Assembly (NCBI GenBank): GCA_035308765.1
Contig: DATGGA010000012.1
Location: 1-64,000, forward strand
From: RBG-16-66-20 sp035308765
GTDB taxonomy: Bacteria; Pseudomonadota; Gammaproteobacteria; Burkholderiales; SG8-39
Reading direction: 5' to 3'
Length of the DNA stretch: 64,000 bases
Of this stretch, positions 8,933 to 15,813 are shown in pieces. The notes under the pieces are model-generated. The model had not been told where the DNA came from and did not search any database. It saw nothing but the letters and a program-made list of their open reading frames with translations. Numbering within the stretch: the first letter of the stretch is position 1; the number at the start of each line of letters is the position of its first letter. Both the position numbers and the translations under genes were made by a program.

Positions 8933-9436
8933 TCATTTCACGATCTTCAGTTGCTTCCCGTTCTCCGGCAGCCCCGAGAGCATGGCGCGCAGTTTTTCCC
9001 TCGCACGCGCCAAGCGCGACATCACGGTCCCGATCGGGATCCCGAGAGCGACCGCCGACTCGGCATAGCTCATGTCTTCCAGCGCCACCAGCAACAGCAC
9101 TTCCCGCTGATCGGGCGGCAGGCGCCGGATCGCGAGATCCAGGTCGCGCAGCATCAGCGCGTCGGTCTCGCGCGCCGGTTGCGCGAGCTCCGGCATCTCC
9201 TCATCCAGCTGCGTGCCAGGACGCGCCGCCCGCACCTGATTGACATAGAGGTTGTGCATCACCGTGAACAACCAGGCCCTGAGGTCCGTCCCGCGCCGGT
9301 AAAGATGCAGCTTCGCCCAGGCGCGCTCGAGCGTGTCCTGCACCAGATCGTCCGCAGCGGCACGGTCCCCAGCCAGCGCCCGCGCATAGCGCCGCAGACG
9401 CGGAATCAGTTCGACGATGCTCTCAGCGTCGTTCAT
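8933..9436 (-). CDS. ECF-type RNA polymerase sigma factor
   Basis: 167 residues with only sigma-70 regions 2 and 4, the ECF layout. Region 2 spans about 10-75 (LVQDTLERAWAKLHLY, DLRAWLFTVMHNLYVNQ). Region 4 spans about 105-155 (RLPPDQREVLLLVALEDMSY, GIPIGTVMSRLARAREKL) and forms the -35-binding helix-turn-helix. The partner anti-sigma gene follows directly. ATG at 9436 has no clear Shine-Dalgarno sequence in front; an 8-bp inverted repeat containing GGAATA lies immediately upstream and may be its own promoter element. Located downstream of the c4/b561/c' cytochrome operon, after a terminator. Confidence 0.93.
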   Translation of the reverse strand: MNDAESIVELIPRLRRYARALAGDRAAADDLVQDTLERAWAKLHLYRRGTDLRAWLFTVMHNLYVNQVRAARPGTQLDEEMPELAQPARETDALMLRDLDLAIRRLPPDQREVLLLVALEDMSYAESAVALGIPIGTVMSRLARAREKLRAMLSGLPENGKQLKIVK

Positions 9437-9470
9437 ACGGAATAACAGTCTACCCGCGACGCTATTCCGT
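9437..9470 (-). promoter_or_regulatory. Perfect 8-bp inverted repeat in front of ECF sigma gene (candidate autoregulated promoter)
   Basis: ACGGAATA (9437-9444) and TATTCCGT (9463-9470) form a perfect inverted repeat with an 18-nt spacer, ending directly at the sigma ATG. Read on the minus strand it presents GGAATA followed about 16 nt later by GTTAT, which resembles the GGAA-type -35 and short -10 elements used by ECF factors. Autoregulation is common for ECF factors, so this is a plausible self-promoter; it could also be a hairpin covering the start. Confidence 0.35.
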
Positions 9471-9479
9471 CAGGAAATG

Positions 9480-9505
9480 CAAAAGCCCCGCAACGGCGGG
9501 GCTTT
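9480..9505 (-). terminator. Intrinsic terminator of the cytochrome c' operon
   Basis: AAAGCCCCGC (9482-9491), an AACG loop and GCGGGGCTTT (9496-9505) form a 10-bp GC-rich stem; on the minus strand it runs into TTTT. It lies 20 nt behind the cytochrome c' stop and separates the cytochrome operon from the ECF sigma gene. Confidence 0.85.
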
Positions 9506-9525
9506 GGGCGGGCAACGGTGATCGC

Positions 9526-9981
9526 CTATTTCTCGCGGAACGCGTCGTGGCAGGAGCCGCAGGCCTTGGCGACGCCGCCGAAGGCCGCCCTGACATCGGC
9601 TTCGTTCTTCGCGCGCGCGGCCACACCCAGCTTGGCGGTCTCGGTCTCCAGCGTTTCCGCCGCAGCCTTGAACTTGGCCGTATCCGTGAACACTTCGGGC
9701 TTCGCCTTGCTTTTCTCACCCTTGGTGCTCGGGTCGAAGCCGTCCCAGGGCATGCGCGCAAGATTTTCTAGGAACGTTGCATTCAGGGCGACAACATCCG
9801 CGTTATAGGGAATATTTCCCTTCAGCATGCCGCCGATCGGGCCCAGGTACTTGCCCTGTAGCGTCATTGCAGCCTGGCGCTGCTTGACCAGCACATCGGG
9901 CTTCGCCTGCGCGAATGCCTCGATCGAGGCGGCACCCAGCGCCGCGGTCGTAACGGCGATTGCCAACAGCTTTGTTCTCAT
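9526..9981 (-). CDS. Cytochrome c' (periplasmic, NO-binding type)
   Basis: 151 residues with a Sec signal peptide (about 1-25, cleavage near AFAQA) and a four-helix-bundle cytochrome c' body. The C-terminal haem site is C141-G-S-C144-H145 in ACGSCHDAFREK, the characteristic place and sequence for this family. Family knowledge: a five-coordinate haem binding NO and CO, often protecting against nitrosative stress. The gene is last in a minus-strand run after a b561-type membrane cytochrome (10 nt gap) and cytochrome c4, a pairing commonly seen in proteobacteria. The membrane cytochrome may pass electrons to it. Confidence 0.93.
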   Translation of the reverse strand: MRTKLLAIAVTTAALGAASIEAFAQAKPDVLVKQRQAAMTLQGKYLGPIGGMLKGNIPYNADVVALNATFLENLARMPWDGFDPSTKGEKSKAKPEVFTDTAKFKAAAETLETETAKLGVAARAKNEADVRAAFGGVAKACGSCHDAFREK

Positions 9982-9991
9982 CCGTTTCTCC

Positions 9992-10675
9992 TCAGAATGG
10001 TCGTTTTACGATCAGATAGACGGCGAACGCCGCCACCAGCAGCAGGGCGAGCGCGAGCCACGGACTGGCGAAGCGCGCCGGCGCACTCCCGGCAGCGGCA
10101 TTCGCCGGCAGATGCTTCACGCCGGTAAACATCGCGCCGATGAGGTTCTCCTTCATGAAACCCGCGTGATACAGCACCGCGATCACGTGCAAACCCGCCA
10201 GCAGCAGCAGCAGGTTGAAATTCCAGGAATGAAGCGTCGACAGCCGGTCCGACATCGCCTTGCTGACCAGCGAGGCGAGCGGCCCCTCGCTCATTAGGTC
10301 GTCGTTGGCGAACAGGCCCGTACTCGTCTGGAACAACAGCGCCAGCAGCAGCGCCAGCACCATCCAGCCCCCGAGGGGATTGTGTCCGGCATGCGGCGCC
10401 GGGGCGCGCGCGAGCAGTTTTCTCGCAAAATCGACGCAGGCCGATGGTCCCGCCAGAAAATTCGAAAACCGGGCATAGGTGCTGCCGGCGAACCCCCAGA
10501 GAATCCGAAACAGCACGAGCGCGAGGACGGCGTAGCCGGCGCGCATGTGCCACACGATCCAGTCGCTGCCCGATTTGCCGCTGAAAAACATGAAGGCAAA
10601 GAGGAGCACCAGCAGCCAGTGAAACAGCCTCACCGGCGCGTCCCAGACCTTGACCGCTGTCTCCCCGGACTGCAT
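9992..10675 (-). CDS. Cytochrome b561-type membrane cytochrome
   Basis: Di-haem b membrane protein of 227 residues. It begins KVWDAPVRLFHWLLVLLF, the usual first helix with a haem-ligand His; further ligand histidines are in WHMRAGYAVLALVLFRILWG, the LHSWNFNLLLLLAG helix and AVLYHAGFM. About four core helices plus a C-terminal helix (about 205-222) are visible. ATG at 10675 is chosen because AGGAAAGGG lies in front and the N-terminus fits. The frame runs open far upstream through the cytochrome c4 and engB region, but that is only frame shadow. The role, known from the family, is transmembrane electron transfer from quinol to a periplasmic acceptor; the adjacent cytochrome c' is the likely partner. 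Confidence 0.9.
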   Translation of the reverse strand: MQSGETAVKVWDAPVRLFHWLLVLLFAFMFFSGKSGSDWIVWHMRAGYAVLALVLFRILWGFAGSTYARFSNFLAGPSACVDFARKLLARAPAPHAGHNPLGGWMVLALLLALLFQTSTGLFANDDLMSEGPLASLVSKAMSDRLSTLHSWNFNLLLLLAGLHVIAVLYHAGFMKENLIGAMFTGVKHLPANAAAGSAPARFASPWLALALLLVAAFAVYLIVKRPF

Positions 10676-10728
10676 GCATCCCTTTCCTAACAGGCTTTGC
10701 GGGGGTTTATTCCCGGATGCCGTCCGGC

Positions 10729-11376
10729 CTACCGCAGGCCAGCCACGTACTCCGACACAGCCTGGATCTCCCGGTCGTTCATTCGTGCAGCGACGGCGCG
10801 CATCATCCCGTTGGGATCGTTGGCGCGCGTTCCGGCTCGGAACGCCTTCAACTGCGCTTCGATGTACTCGGCGAACTGTCCTGAAATATGCGGGTACTGG
10901 GCGGGAATGCCCGCACCGCTCGGGCCGTGGCAGCCGGCACAGGCGGCGACCGCCGAGGCCGCAATACCGCCGCGGTAGATCTTCTGCCCCGCTGCGGCAA
11001 GCTCCTTGTCCTTCGCGCTTGCGGGCTTGAGCTTCTGGGAAGCATAGTAGGCTGCGACGTCCTTCAGGTCGGCGGCCGAAAGGGTGGCGATCATTCCCGC
11101 CATTACCGCGTTGTCGCGCTCGGCCTTCTTGCCGCCCTGCGGTTTGAAATTGACCAGCTGCTTGTGCAGGTAGTCGTAGCTCTGTCCCGCCAGTTTCGGG
11201 TTTGCGGCCACGGCGCTGTTGCCATCGGCGGCGTGGCAGGCGGCGCAAATCTGGTTCGCAACGCCCTGACCCTTCGCGGCGTCCGGCTTGGCGGCATCCT
11301 GGCCCGCTACGGGACCGGACCAGATTGCGACCGAAAACGCGGCGGCGCTGGCAATGTACGCCAACAGTCGGATCAT
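10729..11376 (-). CDS. Di-haem cytochrome c4
   Basis: 215 residues with a signal peptide (about 1-25) and two similar cytochrome c domains, each with one haem motif: C44-A-A-C47-H48 and C146-A-G-C149-H150. Each domain has the DLKDVAAYYASQ / EIQAVSEYVAGL C-terminal helix and Met ligands in the preceding loops (MAGMIATL and GMMRAVAARM). Cytochrome c4 is a periplasmic or membrane-associated electron carrier to terminal oxidases. Its gene is first of three on the minus strand and divergent from engB (76 nt), a grouping typical of betaproteobacteria. Confidence 0.93.
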   Translation of the reverse strand: MIRLLAYIASAAAFSVAIWSGPVAGQDAAKPDAAKGQGVANQICAACHAADGNSAVAANPKLAGQSYDYLHKQLVNFKPQGGKKAERDNAVMAGMIATLSAADLKDVAAYYASQKLKPASAKDKELAAAGQKIYRGGIAASAVAACAGCHGPSGAGIPAQYPHISGQFAEYIEAQLKAFRAGTRANDPNGMMRAVAARMNDREIQAVSEYVAGLR

Positions 11377-11452
11377 GCGGCGACTCCCTGAAAATTGCCG
11401 TGGAAAGTCGCGATTTTATTAGAATTTCCGCGTTTCGGCATACGATTCGCCC

Positions 11453-12070
11453 TTGTCTGCATTCCTGCAAGCACGTTTCCTCGCTTCGGCGGCCAAGCCG
11501 GAAGACTTTCCGCCCGAGACCGGGCCCGAAGTCGCCTTCGCCGGGCGCTCGAACGTCGGCAAATCGAGCGCGATCAATGCCCTTGCCGGCCGCAAACGCC
11601 TGGCATTCTTCAGCAAAACCCCGGGGCGCACGCAGACGATCAACTTCTTCGACCTGGGCGACCGGGCCCGGCTGGCCGATCTTCCGGGCTATGGCTACGC
11701 CGCCGCGCCGCGAGATTTGCGCGCCGGCTGGGACGCCCTGATAGGCGGCTATCTGACCGGGCGACGCAGCCTCGCAGCGGTGGTGGTGCTGATGGATGCC
11801 CGCCGTCCGCTGACGGCGAACGACCGGCACTTTCTGCAATGGCTGCGCCCGGCCGGGGTCCGGCGTCTGGTGCTGTTGTCGAAATCGGACAAACTTTCCC
11901 GCGCCGGCGGTGTAAAGACGCTGGTCAGCACCCGCGCCGCGCTGGACCAGGCCGCGATGAGCGCCGATGTCATGCTCTTTTCCAGCAAGACGGCCGAAGG
12001 TGTGGAAGAAGCGCGTTCGCTGCTGGAAGCCTGGCTGCAGAATAAAAAACCCCCGGAAAAGGGGAACTAA
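11453..12070 (+). CDS. engB: Ribosome-biogenesis GTPase YsxC/EngB
   Basis: 205-residue single-domain TRAFAC GTPase needed for 50S subunit assembly. Motifs: G1 GRSNVGKSS, G2/switch around KTPGRTQTINFF, G3 DLPGYGYA, G4 SKSD and G5 FSSKT. The start is uncertain: TTG at 11453 gives an N-terminus (MSAFLQARFLASAAKPEDFPP) of the usual length and no ATG or GTG lies in frame nearby upstream. No strong ribosome-binding site is seen. Divergent from cytochrome c4 and followed after 140 nt by hemB. Confidence 0.92.
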   Translation: MSAFLQARFLASAAKPEDFPPETGPEVAFAGRSNVGKSSAINALAGRKRLAFFSKTPGRTQTINFFDLGDRARLADLPGYGYAAAPRDLRAGWDALIGGYLTGRRSLAAVVVLMDARRPLTANDRHFLQWLRPAGVRRLVLLSKSDKLSRAGGVKTLVSTRAALDQAAMSADVMLFSSKTAEGVEEARSLLEAWLQNKKPPEKGN

Positions 12071-12199
12071 ACCGGGGGCGGAAAACGCCCCGGCTTGGGG
12101 CCGAGGCAACCCGCTCAGGGAGGTGAAGCGGGAGACGACTTGCATCGTCTGAAGGTAAGATTGCCGGCTGGAGAAAAAGTTCCCGTCCAGAAAACCTCC
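12044..12199 (-). ncRNA. Putative small RNA antisense to the hemB leader, with anti-Shine-Dalgarno loop and terminator
   Basis: The 140-nt engB-hemB gap is structured and carries signals for a minus-strand transcript. A TATGAT -10-like box lies at 12206-12211 (weak -35). Successive hairpins, read on the minus strand, are CTGGA/TCCAG (12190-12168), AGACGA/TCGTCT (12150-12133), CCCGCT/AGCGGG (12132-12110) and GGGGCG/CGCCCC (12091-12075). The last hairpin, CCCCCGG/CCGGGGG (12078-12050), runs directly into T6 (12049-12044), an intrinsic terminator. The loop of the third hairpin contains TCACCTCC, the sequence of the 16S rRNA 3' tail; CU-rich loops of this sort occur in sRNAs that bind ribosome-binding sites. 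The fourth and fifth stems share bases and exclude each other. No known RNA family is recognised. Confidence 0.38.
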
Positions 12200-12210
12200 A
12201 AAAGAATCAT

Positions 12211-13209
12211 ATGAATATCTACGGTTCCTTTCCCACGGTTCGCATGCGCCGCATGCGGCGCGACGAATTCTCCCGCCGGCTGATGCGCGAATCCGTGCTC
12301 ACGGCGAACGATCTCATCTACCCGATGTTCATCGCCGAGGGGAAAAACCGCACTGAAAAAGTGGCCTCGATGCCGGGCGTCGAGCGCATGACGCTGGACC
12401 GGCTGCTGCCGGTCGCCGAGCGCTGCGTGAAATTGCGCGTTCCCGTGATCGCGCTGTTTCCGGTAATCGATCAAAAATTGAAGACGCTGGATGGGCGCGA
12501 GGCTTTCAACCCGAGGGGATTGATTCCGCGCGCGGCCGCCACGCTGAAAAAACGCTTTCCCGAACTGGGCATCATGACCGACGTGGCCCTCGATCCGTAT
12601 ACCTCGCACGGGCAGGACGGAGTCGTCGACAAGCGCGGCTACATCATCAACGACGTCACGCTGGGAATCCTGGAGAAACAGGCCCTGGCGCAGGCAGAGG
12701 CGGGCGTCGACATTGTCGCGCCATCGGACATGATGGACGGGCGCATCGGCCGCATCAGACTGGCGCTGGAGAAGGCAGGGCACATCCACACTAAGATCAT
12801 GGCCTACTCGGCGAAATACGCCTCGGGTTTCTACGGGCCGTTCCGCGACGCGGTGGGCTCGGCGAGGAACCTCGGCAAGAGCGACAAGAAAACGTACCAG
12901 ATGGACCCGGCGAATTCGGATGAGGCGCTGTGGGAGGTCGGACTCGATCTGGCCGAAGGTGCCGACATGGTGATGGTGAAGCCGGGGCTGCCCTACCTCG
13001 ACATCCTGCGGCGCGTGAAGGACGAGTTCAAGGCGCCAACCTTTGTGTATCAGGTTTCGGGCGAATACTCGATGCTGCGTGCGGCGATCGCGAACGGCTG
13101 GCTGCCAGAATCCTGCATCATGGAATCGCTGATCGCATTCAAGCGCGCCGGCGCCGATGGCATACTCACCTACTTTGCGCTCGACATTGCGGCGCAGCTG
13201 CGCCGCTAG
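12211..13209 (+). CDS. hemB: Delta-aminolevulinic acid dehydratase (porphobilinogen synthase), Mg-type
   Basis: Condenses two 5-aminolevulinate molecules to porphobilinogen in haem synthesis; 332 residues, TIM barrel. The two active-site lysines are K202 (MAYSAKYASG) and K257 (MVMVKPGLPY), the latter forming the Schiff base. The metal loop 124-137 reads DVALDPYTSHGQDG: the three cysteines of zinc enzymes are replaced by A126, D128 and D136, as in the magnesium-using Pseudomonas aeruginosa enzyme. The start MNIYGSFPTVRMRR fits the family. No good Shine-Dalgarno is seen directly before ATG. A short TTG-initiated frame (12140-12214) in the leader would overlap the start by ATGA. Convergent with the VOC gene (3 nt between stops). 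Confidence 0.96.
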   Translation: MNIYGSFPTVRMRRMRRDEFSRRLMRESVLTANDLIYPMFIAEGKNRTEKVASMPGVERMTLDRLLPVAERCVKLRVPVIALFPVIDQKLKTLDGREAFNPRGLIPRAAATLKKRFPELGIMTDVALDPYTSHGQDGVVDKRGYIINDVTLGILEKQALAQAEAGVDIVAPSDMMDGRIGRIRLALEKAGHIHTKIMAYSAKYASGFYGPFRDAVGSARNLGKSDKKTYQMDPANSDEALWEVGLDLAEGADMVMVKPGLPYLDILRRVKDEFKAPTFVYQVSGEYSMLRAAIANGWLPESCIMESLIAFKRAGADGILTYFALDIAAQLRR

Positions 13210-13212
13210 TCG

Positions 13213-13941
13213 CTATTCAAACACCAGCAGGATGCCATGTGCCTGGTCGGCGCCGACGGCAAGCGCGCCCCCCTTGAGGGCAATGGGTGAAAAGCCGCCA
13301 CGTTGCAAGCTATCGGCCGCGGCGTTCTTGTCCCCAACGCGAAGGCGAATCGCCGCTACCGCCGACGCCTTCGCGTGCGCATACCCCACGGGAAGTCCTT
13401 CGAAGAGACGGGCATAGCGGACCGGATCGGGGGTCGCGACCGATACGGAGCCAATTCCTCCTACGCCGTTCGCATGGCGCTGATATTCCGGCCGCCAGAC
13501 GATCTCCCTCGTATGGTGCTGGCAGAGAAAGGTACGGAAGCCCGGCGTCTCTGCAGGCGGCAGCTGAACCAGAGTAAAGCGGGCCTCCCCCAGATTCCCG
13601 ACCGGGCGGGATAGCGCCAGCGGTGCTTCGGCGGCGATCCCGGCCTGCGTCAGCTCGGCGTAAGCGGCGGCAACATCCTCGGTCGCCAGCGCTAACGCGC
13701 CGACGCCCTCGCCCTTCGACAGGAAGTCGGCGAAGTACTGGAATGCCGCGGGCGGGGCGGCAGGCAGCGCCATGAGCTCGAGATAGTCGCGCCCGAACAT
13801 GATGCAGTGGTTCTGCGAGCCGAGCGAATGGAAGCCGCGCGGTGTGAGCGTAAATCCCAGCCGTGCGTAGGTATCGCGCGCGAGGTCGAGATCGCGCACC
13901 AGGATCACGGCATGGTCGATGCCGCGGACGTGCGCGAGCAT
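13213..13941 (-). CDS. VOC-family (glyoxalase-like) protein
   Basis: 242 residues with a vicinal-oxygen-chelate fold. The N-terminal half starts RGIDHAVILVRDLDLARDTYARLGFTL, a standard first beta-alpha-beta module, followed by HCIMFGRDYLELMAL. The C-terminal half (GGIGSVSVATPDPVRYARLF) repeats the module. It is closest in layout to the Glyoxalase_3-like group of uncharacterised proteins. Metal-ligand candidates are H10 and E54, but the reaction is unknown. The start overlaps the dsbD stop by 1 nt (TGATG), so both are probably translated from one message with cutA upstream. Confidence 0.82.
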   Translation of the reverse strand: MLAHVRGIDHAVILVRDLDLARDTYARLGFTLTPRGFHSLGSQNHCIMFGRDYLELMALPAAPPAAFQYFADFLSKGEGVGALALATEDVAAAYAELTQAGIAAEAPLALSRPVGNLGEARFTLVQLPPAETPGFRTFLCQHHTREIVWRPEYQRHANGVGGIGSVSVATPDPVRYARLFEGLPVGYAHAKASAVAAIRLRVGDKNAAADSLQRGGFSPIALKGGALAVGADQAHGILLVFE

Positions 13942-15494
13942 CAGGGCGCGCCGGCGCGTTCGAGCGTGCGCAGGAAGCGCTCGGCGTTCTGGTAGCCGAT
14001 CACGCGTAGTCCCTTGATCTCGCGGCCCTGGGCGTCGAAGAAAATGATCCCAGGCGGGCCGAAAAGCGAAAAACGTTTGAGCAATTCCCTGTGTTCCGCG
14101 GTGTTCGCGGTCACGTCGGCCTGCAGCAGCAGCATCGCGTCAAGCTTCCGCTTTACGCGCGCGTCGCTGAAGGTAAGCGCGTCCATCTCTTTGCAGGAAA
14201 CGCACCAGTCGGCGTAGAAATCGAGCATCGCCGGCCTGCCGGCCGATCCGAGTTTCTGGTCCAGCTGGGCGACCGAGTTTATGCGCACGAAGTCGGTGTT
14301 GCCCCCGGAAGGCCTGAGTACAGGCCACACGATCCAGGCGGCAACCGCGAGGAGCAGCACGCCGAAGACATGCTTCACCCGCACCATCCAGGGCCCGGAT
14401 TTAGGCAGCAGGGCTCCCTCGGAAACGCCGACCGCGAGCAGCGGGATGCCCATACCGAGCGCCATGGAGAAAAGCGCGCCGCCGCCAAGCACGATGTCCC
14501 TGGTCTGACTGATATAGAGCAGCGCCCCCGCGAGCGGCGCCGCCACGCAGGGACTGACGATGACTGCAGAGAGAGCGCCCATGGCTGCAACCGACGCGAC
14601 GCGGCCGCCCCTGAGCCGGCCATGCGTCGCGTGCAGGCGGTGGTGCAGGAACCCCGGCAACTGGAGTTCGTAGAGGCCGAACATCGACAGCGCGAGCGCG
14701 ACGAAGATCAACGCGAACGCGCCCAGCACCCAGGCGTTCTGCAGCGCCGCCGCAAGCAGGCTTCCCGACCAGGCCGCGGCGATTCCCGCAGCGGCATACG
14801 CCACCGCCATGCCCAGAACGTAGGCGAGCGAAAGCAGCAGCGCGCGTACCTTGCCCAGATCCCTGCCTTCGCCGGCGATGATCCCCGACAGGATCGGGAT
14901 CATCGGCAGCACGCAGGGCGTGAACGCAAGCAGCAGCCCGAAGCCGAGGAAGCTAGCCAGAACGAACCACGTGCCACCGGACTCGAACAACCTGGCGATT
15001 TCGAAATCGCTGGTCTCAAGCGTGAATTCCGGCGCCGTTCCCGTGCGCGGATCGGGCGATGTCGCCGAGAACGCAGCCAACTGGACGGTCGCCCTGCTTT
15101 CCATCGGGATGTAGCACACCCCGACATCCGCACAGCCCTGCGAGGTCACTACGATCCCTACCTTGCCTTGAGCGTTTTCTACCGGCAACCGGATCACGAC
15201 CTGCTTGCGGTAGGTTTCGACCTCGCCGAAGAACTCGTCCTTCTTCTTCGTTCCGGGCGGGAATTGCGGCGCGCCGAGTTTCGCGGGCGACCCCGGTTCG
15301 ACGGCAAACCGGAAGCGCTCGCGGTACATGTAGTACCCGTCGGCGATCGCGAAATTCACTTCCACGGTGTGCGCATCGAGCGCAAGAGCCGACATGCGAA
15401 ACGCTTTTTCAGGTTCGAGCAGATTGTCGACGCCAGCCGCCGGTACTGTGCCGGCAGCCAAGAGCAATAGCAGGAAAGAGAGAAATTTATGCAC
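13941..15494 (-). CDS. dsbD: Thiol:disulfide interchange protein DsbD
   Basis: Carries reducing power from cytosolic thioredoxin to periplasmic DsbC/DsbG and the cytochrome c maturation thioredoxins. Layout of the 517-residue protein: signal peptide (1-21); periplasmic alpha domain with C121 and C127 (SQGCADVGVCYIPM); eight-helix core with C194 (FTPCVLPM) and C316 (VSPCVAAP); C-terminal thioredoxin domain with C431-V-S-C434. All six redox cysteines are therefore present. GTG at 15494 is taken as the start since it gives the signal peptide directly; it overlaps the cutA stop by 8 nt, while the frame remains open to 15539. cutA-dsbD is a conserved pair. Confidence 0.95.
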   Translation of the reverse strand: MHKFLSFLLLLLAAGTVPAAGVDNLLEPEKAFRMSALALDAHTVEVNFAIADGYYMYRERFRFAVEPGSPAKLGAPQFPPGTKKKDEFFGEVETYRKQVVIRLPVENAQGKVGIVVTSQGCADVGVCYIPMESRATVQLAAFSATSPDPRTGTAPEFTLETSDFEIARLFESGGTWFVLASFLGFGLLLAFTPCVLPMIPILSGIIAGEGRDLGKVRALLLSLAYVLGMAVAYAAAGIAAAWSGSLLAAALQNAWVLGAFALIFVALALSMFGLYELQLPGFLHHRLHATHGRLRGGRVASVAAMGALSAVIVSPCVAAPLAGALLYISQTRDIVLGGGALFSMALGMGIPLLAVGVSEGALLPKSGPWMVRVKHVFGVLLLAVAAWIVWPVLRPSGGNTDFVRINSVAQLDQKLGSAGRPAMLDFYADWCVSCKEMDALTFSDARVKRKLDAMLLLQADVTANTAEHRELLKRFSLFGPPGIIFFDAQGREIKGLRVIGYQNAERFLRTLERAGAP

Positions 15495-15813
15495 GCGGGG
15501 CGACGGATTCAGCGGCAACCCAGTCAAGATAGGCGGCAAGGCCGCGCTCGATTGGGACCGCGATGATCTCGGGAAGTTCGTAGGGATGGCGGGCGCGGAT
15601 CGCGGCCTCTAGCGCCGGGTAGCGGTCGACGGTGGTCTTGATCAGCATCGGGATTTCCTCGTCGTGCTGTACGTCGTTTTTCCAGCGAAAAACCGACAGG
15701 CAGGGCGCAAGGATATTGATGCAAGCAGCGACGCGCTGCTCGATGAGGGAGTCGGCAAGCCGCTCCGCGGCCGCGCGGTCAGGCAGGTTGGTCAGCACCA
15801 GCAACGTGTTCAT
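15487..15813 (-). CDS. cutA: Divalent-cation tolerance protein CutA
   Basis: Small trimeric ferredoxin-like protein of 108 residues. Family signatures: LVLTNLPDRAAAERLADSLI, RVAACINI, CLSVFRWKNDVQHDEE, MLIKTT and HPYELPEIIAVPI. It is linked by name to copper tolerance in E. coli, but its molecular role is unsettled. The ATG lies 35 nt inside the upstream epimerase gene, and the stop overlaps dsbD, so epimerase, cutA, dsbD and the VOC gene form one tightly packed minus-strand unit. Confidence 0.94.
   Translation of the reverse strand: MNTLLVLTNLPDRAAAERLADSLIEQRVAACINILAPCLSVFRWKNDVQHDEEIPMLIKTTVDRYPALEAAIRARHPYELPEIIAVPIERGLAAYLDWVAAESVAPRA

Noticed and set aside
10676..12145. Upstream extension of the b561 gene through cytochrome c4 and engB
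   Set aside because: The true ATG at 10675 has its own ribosome-binding site and signature N-terminus; the extension only covers other genes in wrong frames.
14091..15470. 459-codon open frame antisense to dsbD
   Set aside because: dsbD has all six redox cysteines and a clear domain layout; the antisense frame is compositionally a shadow.
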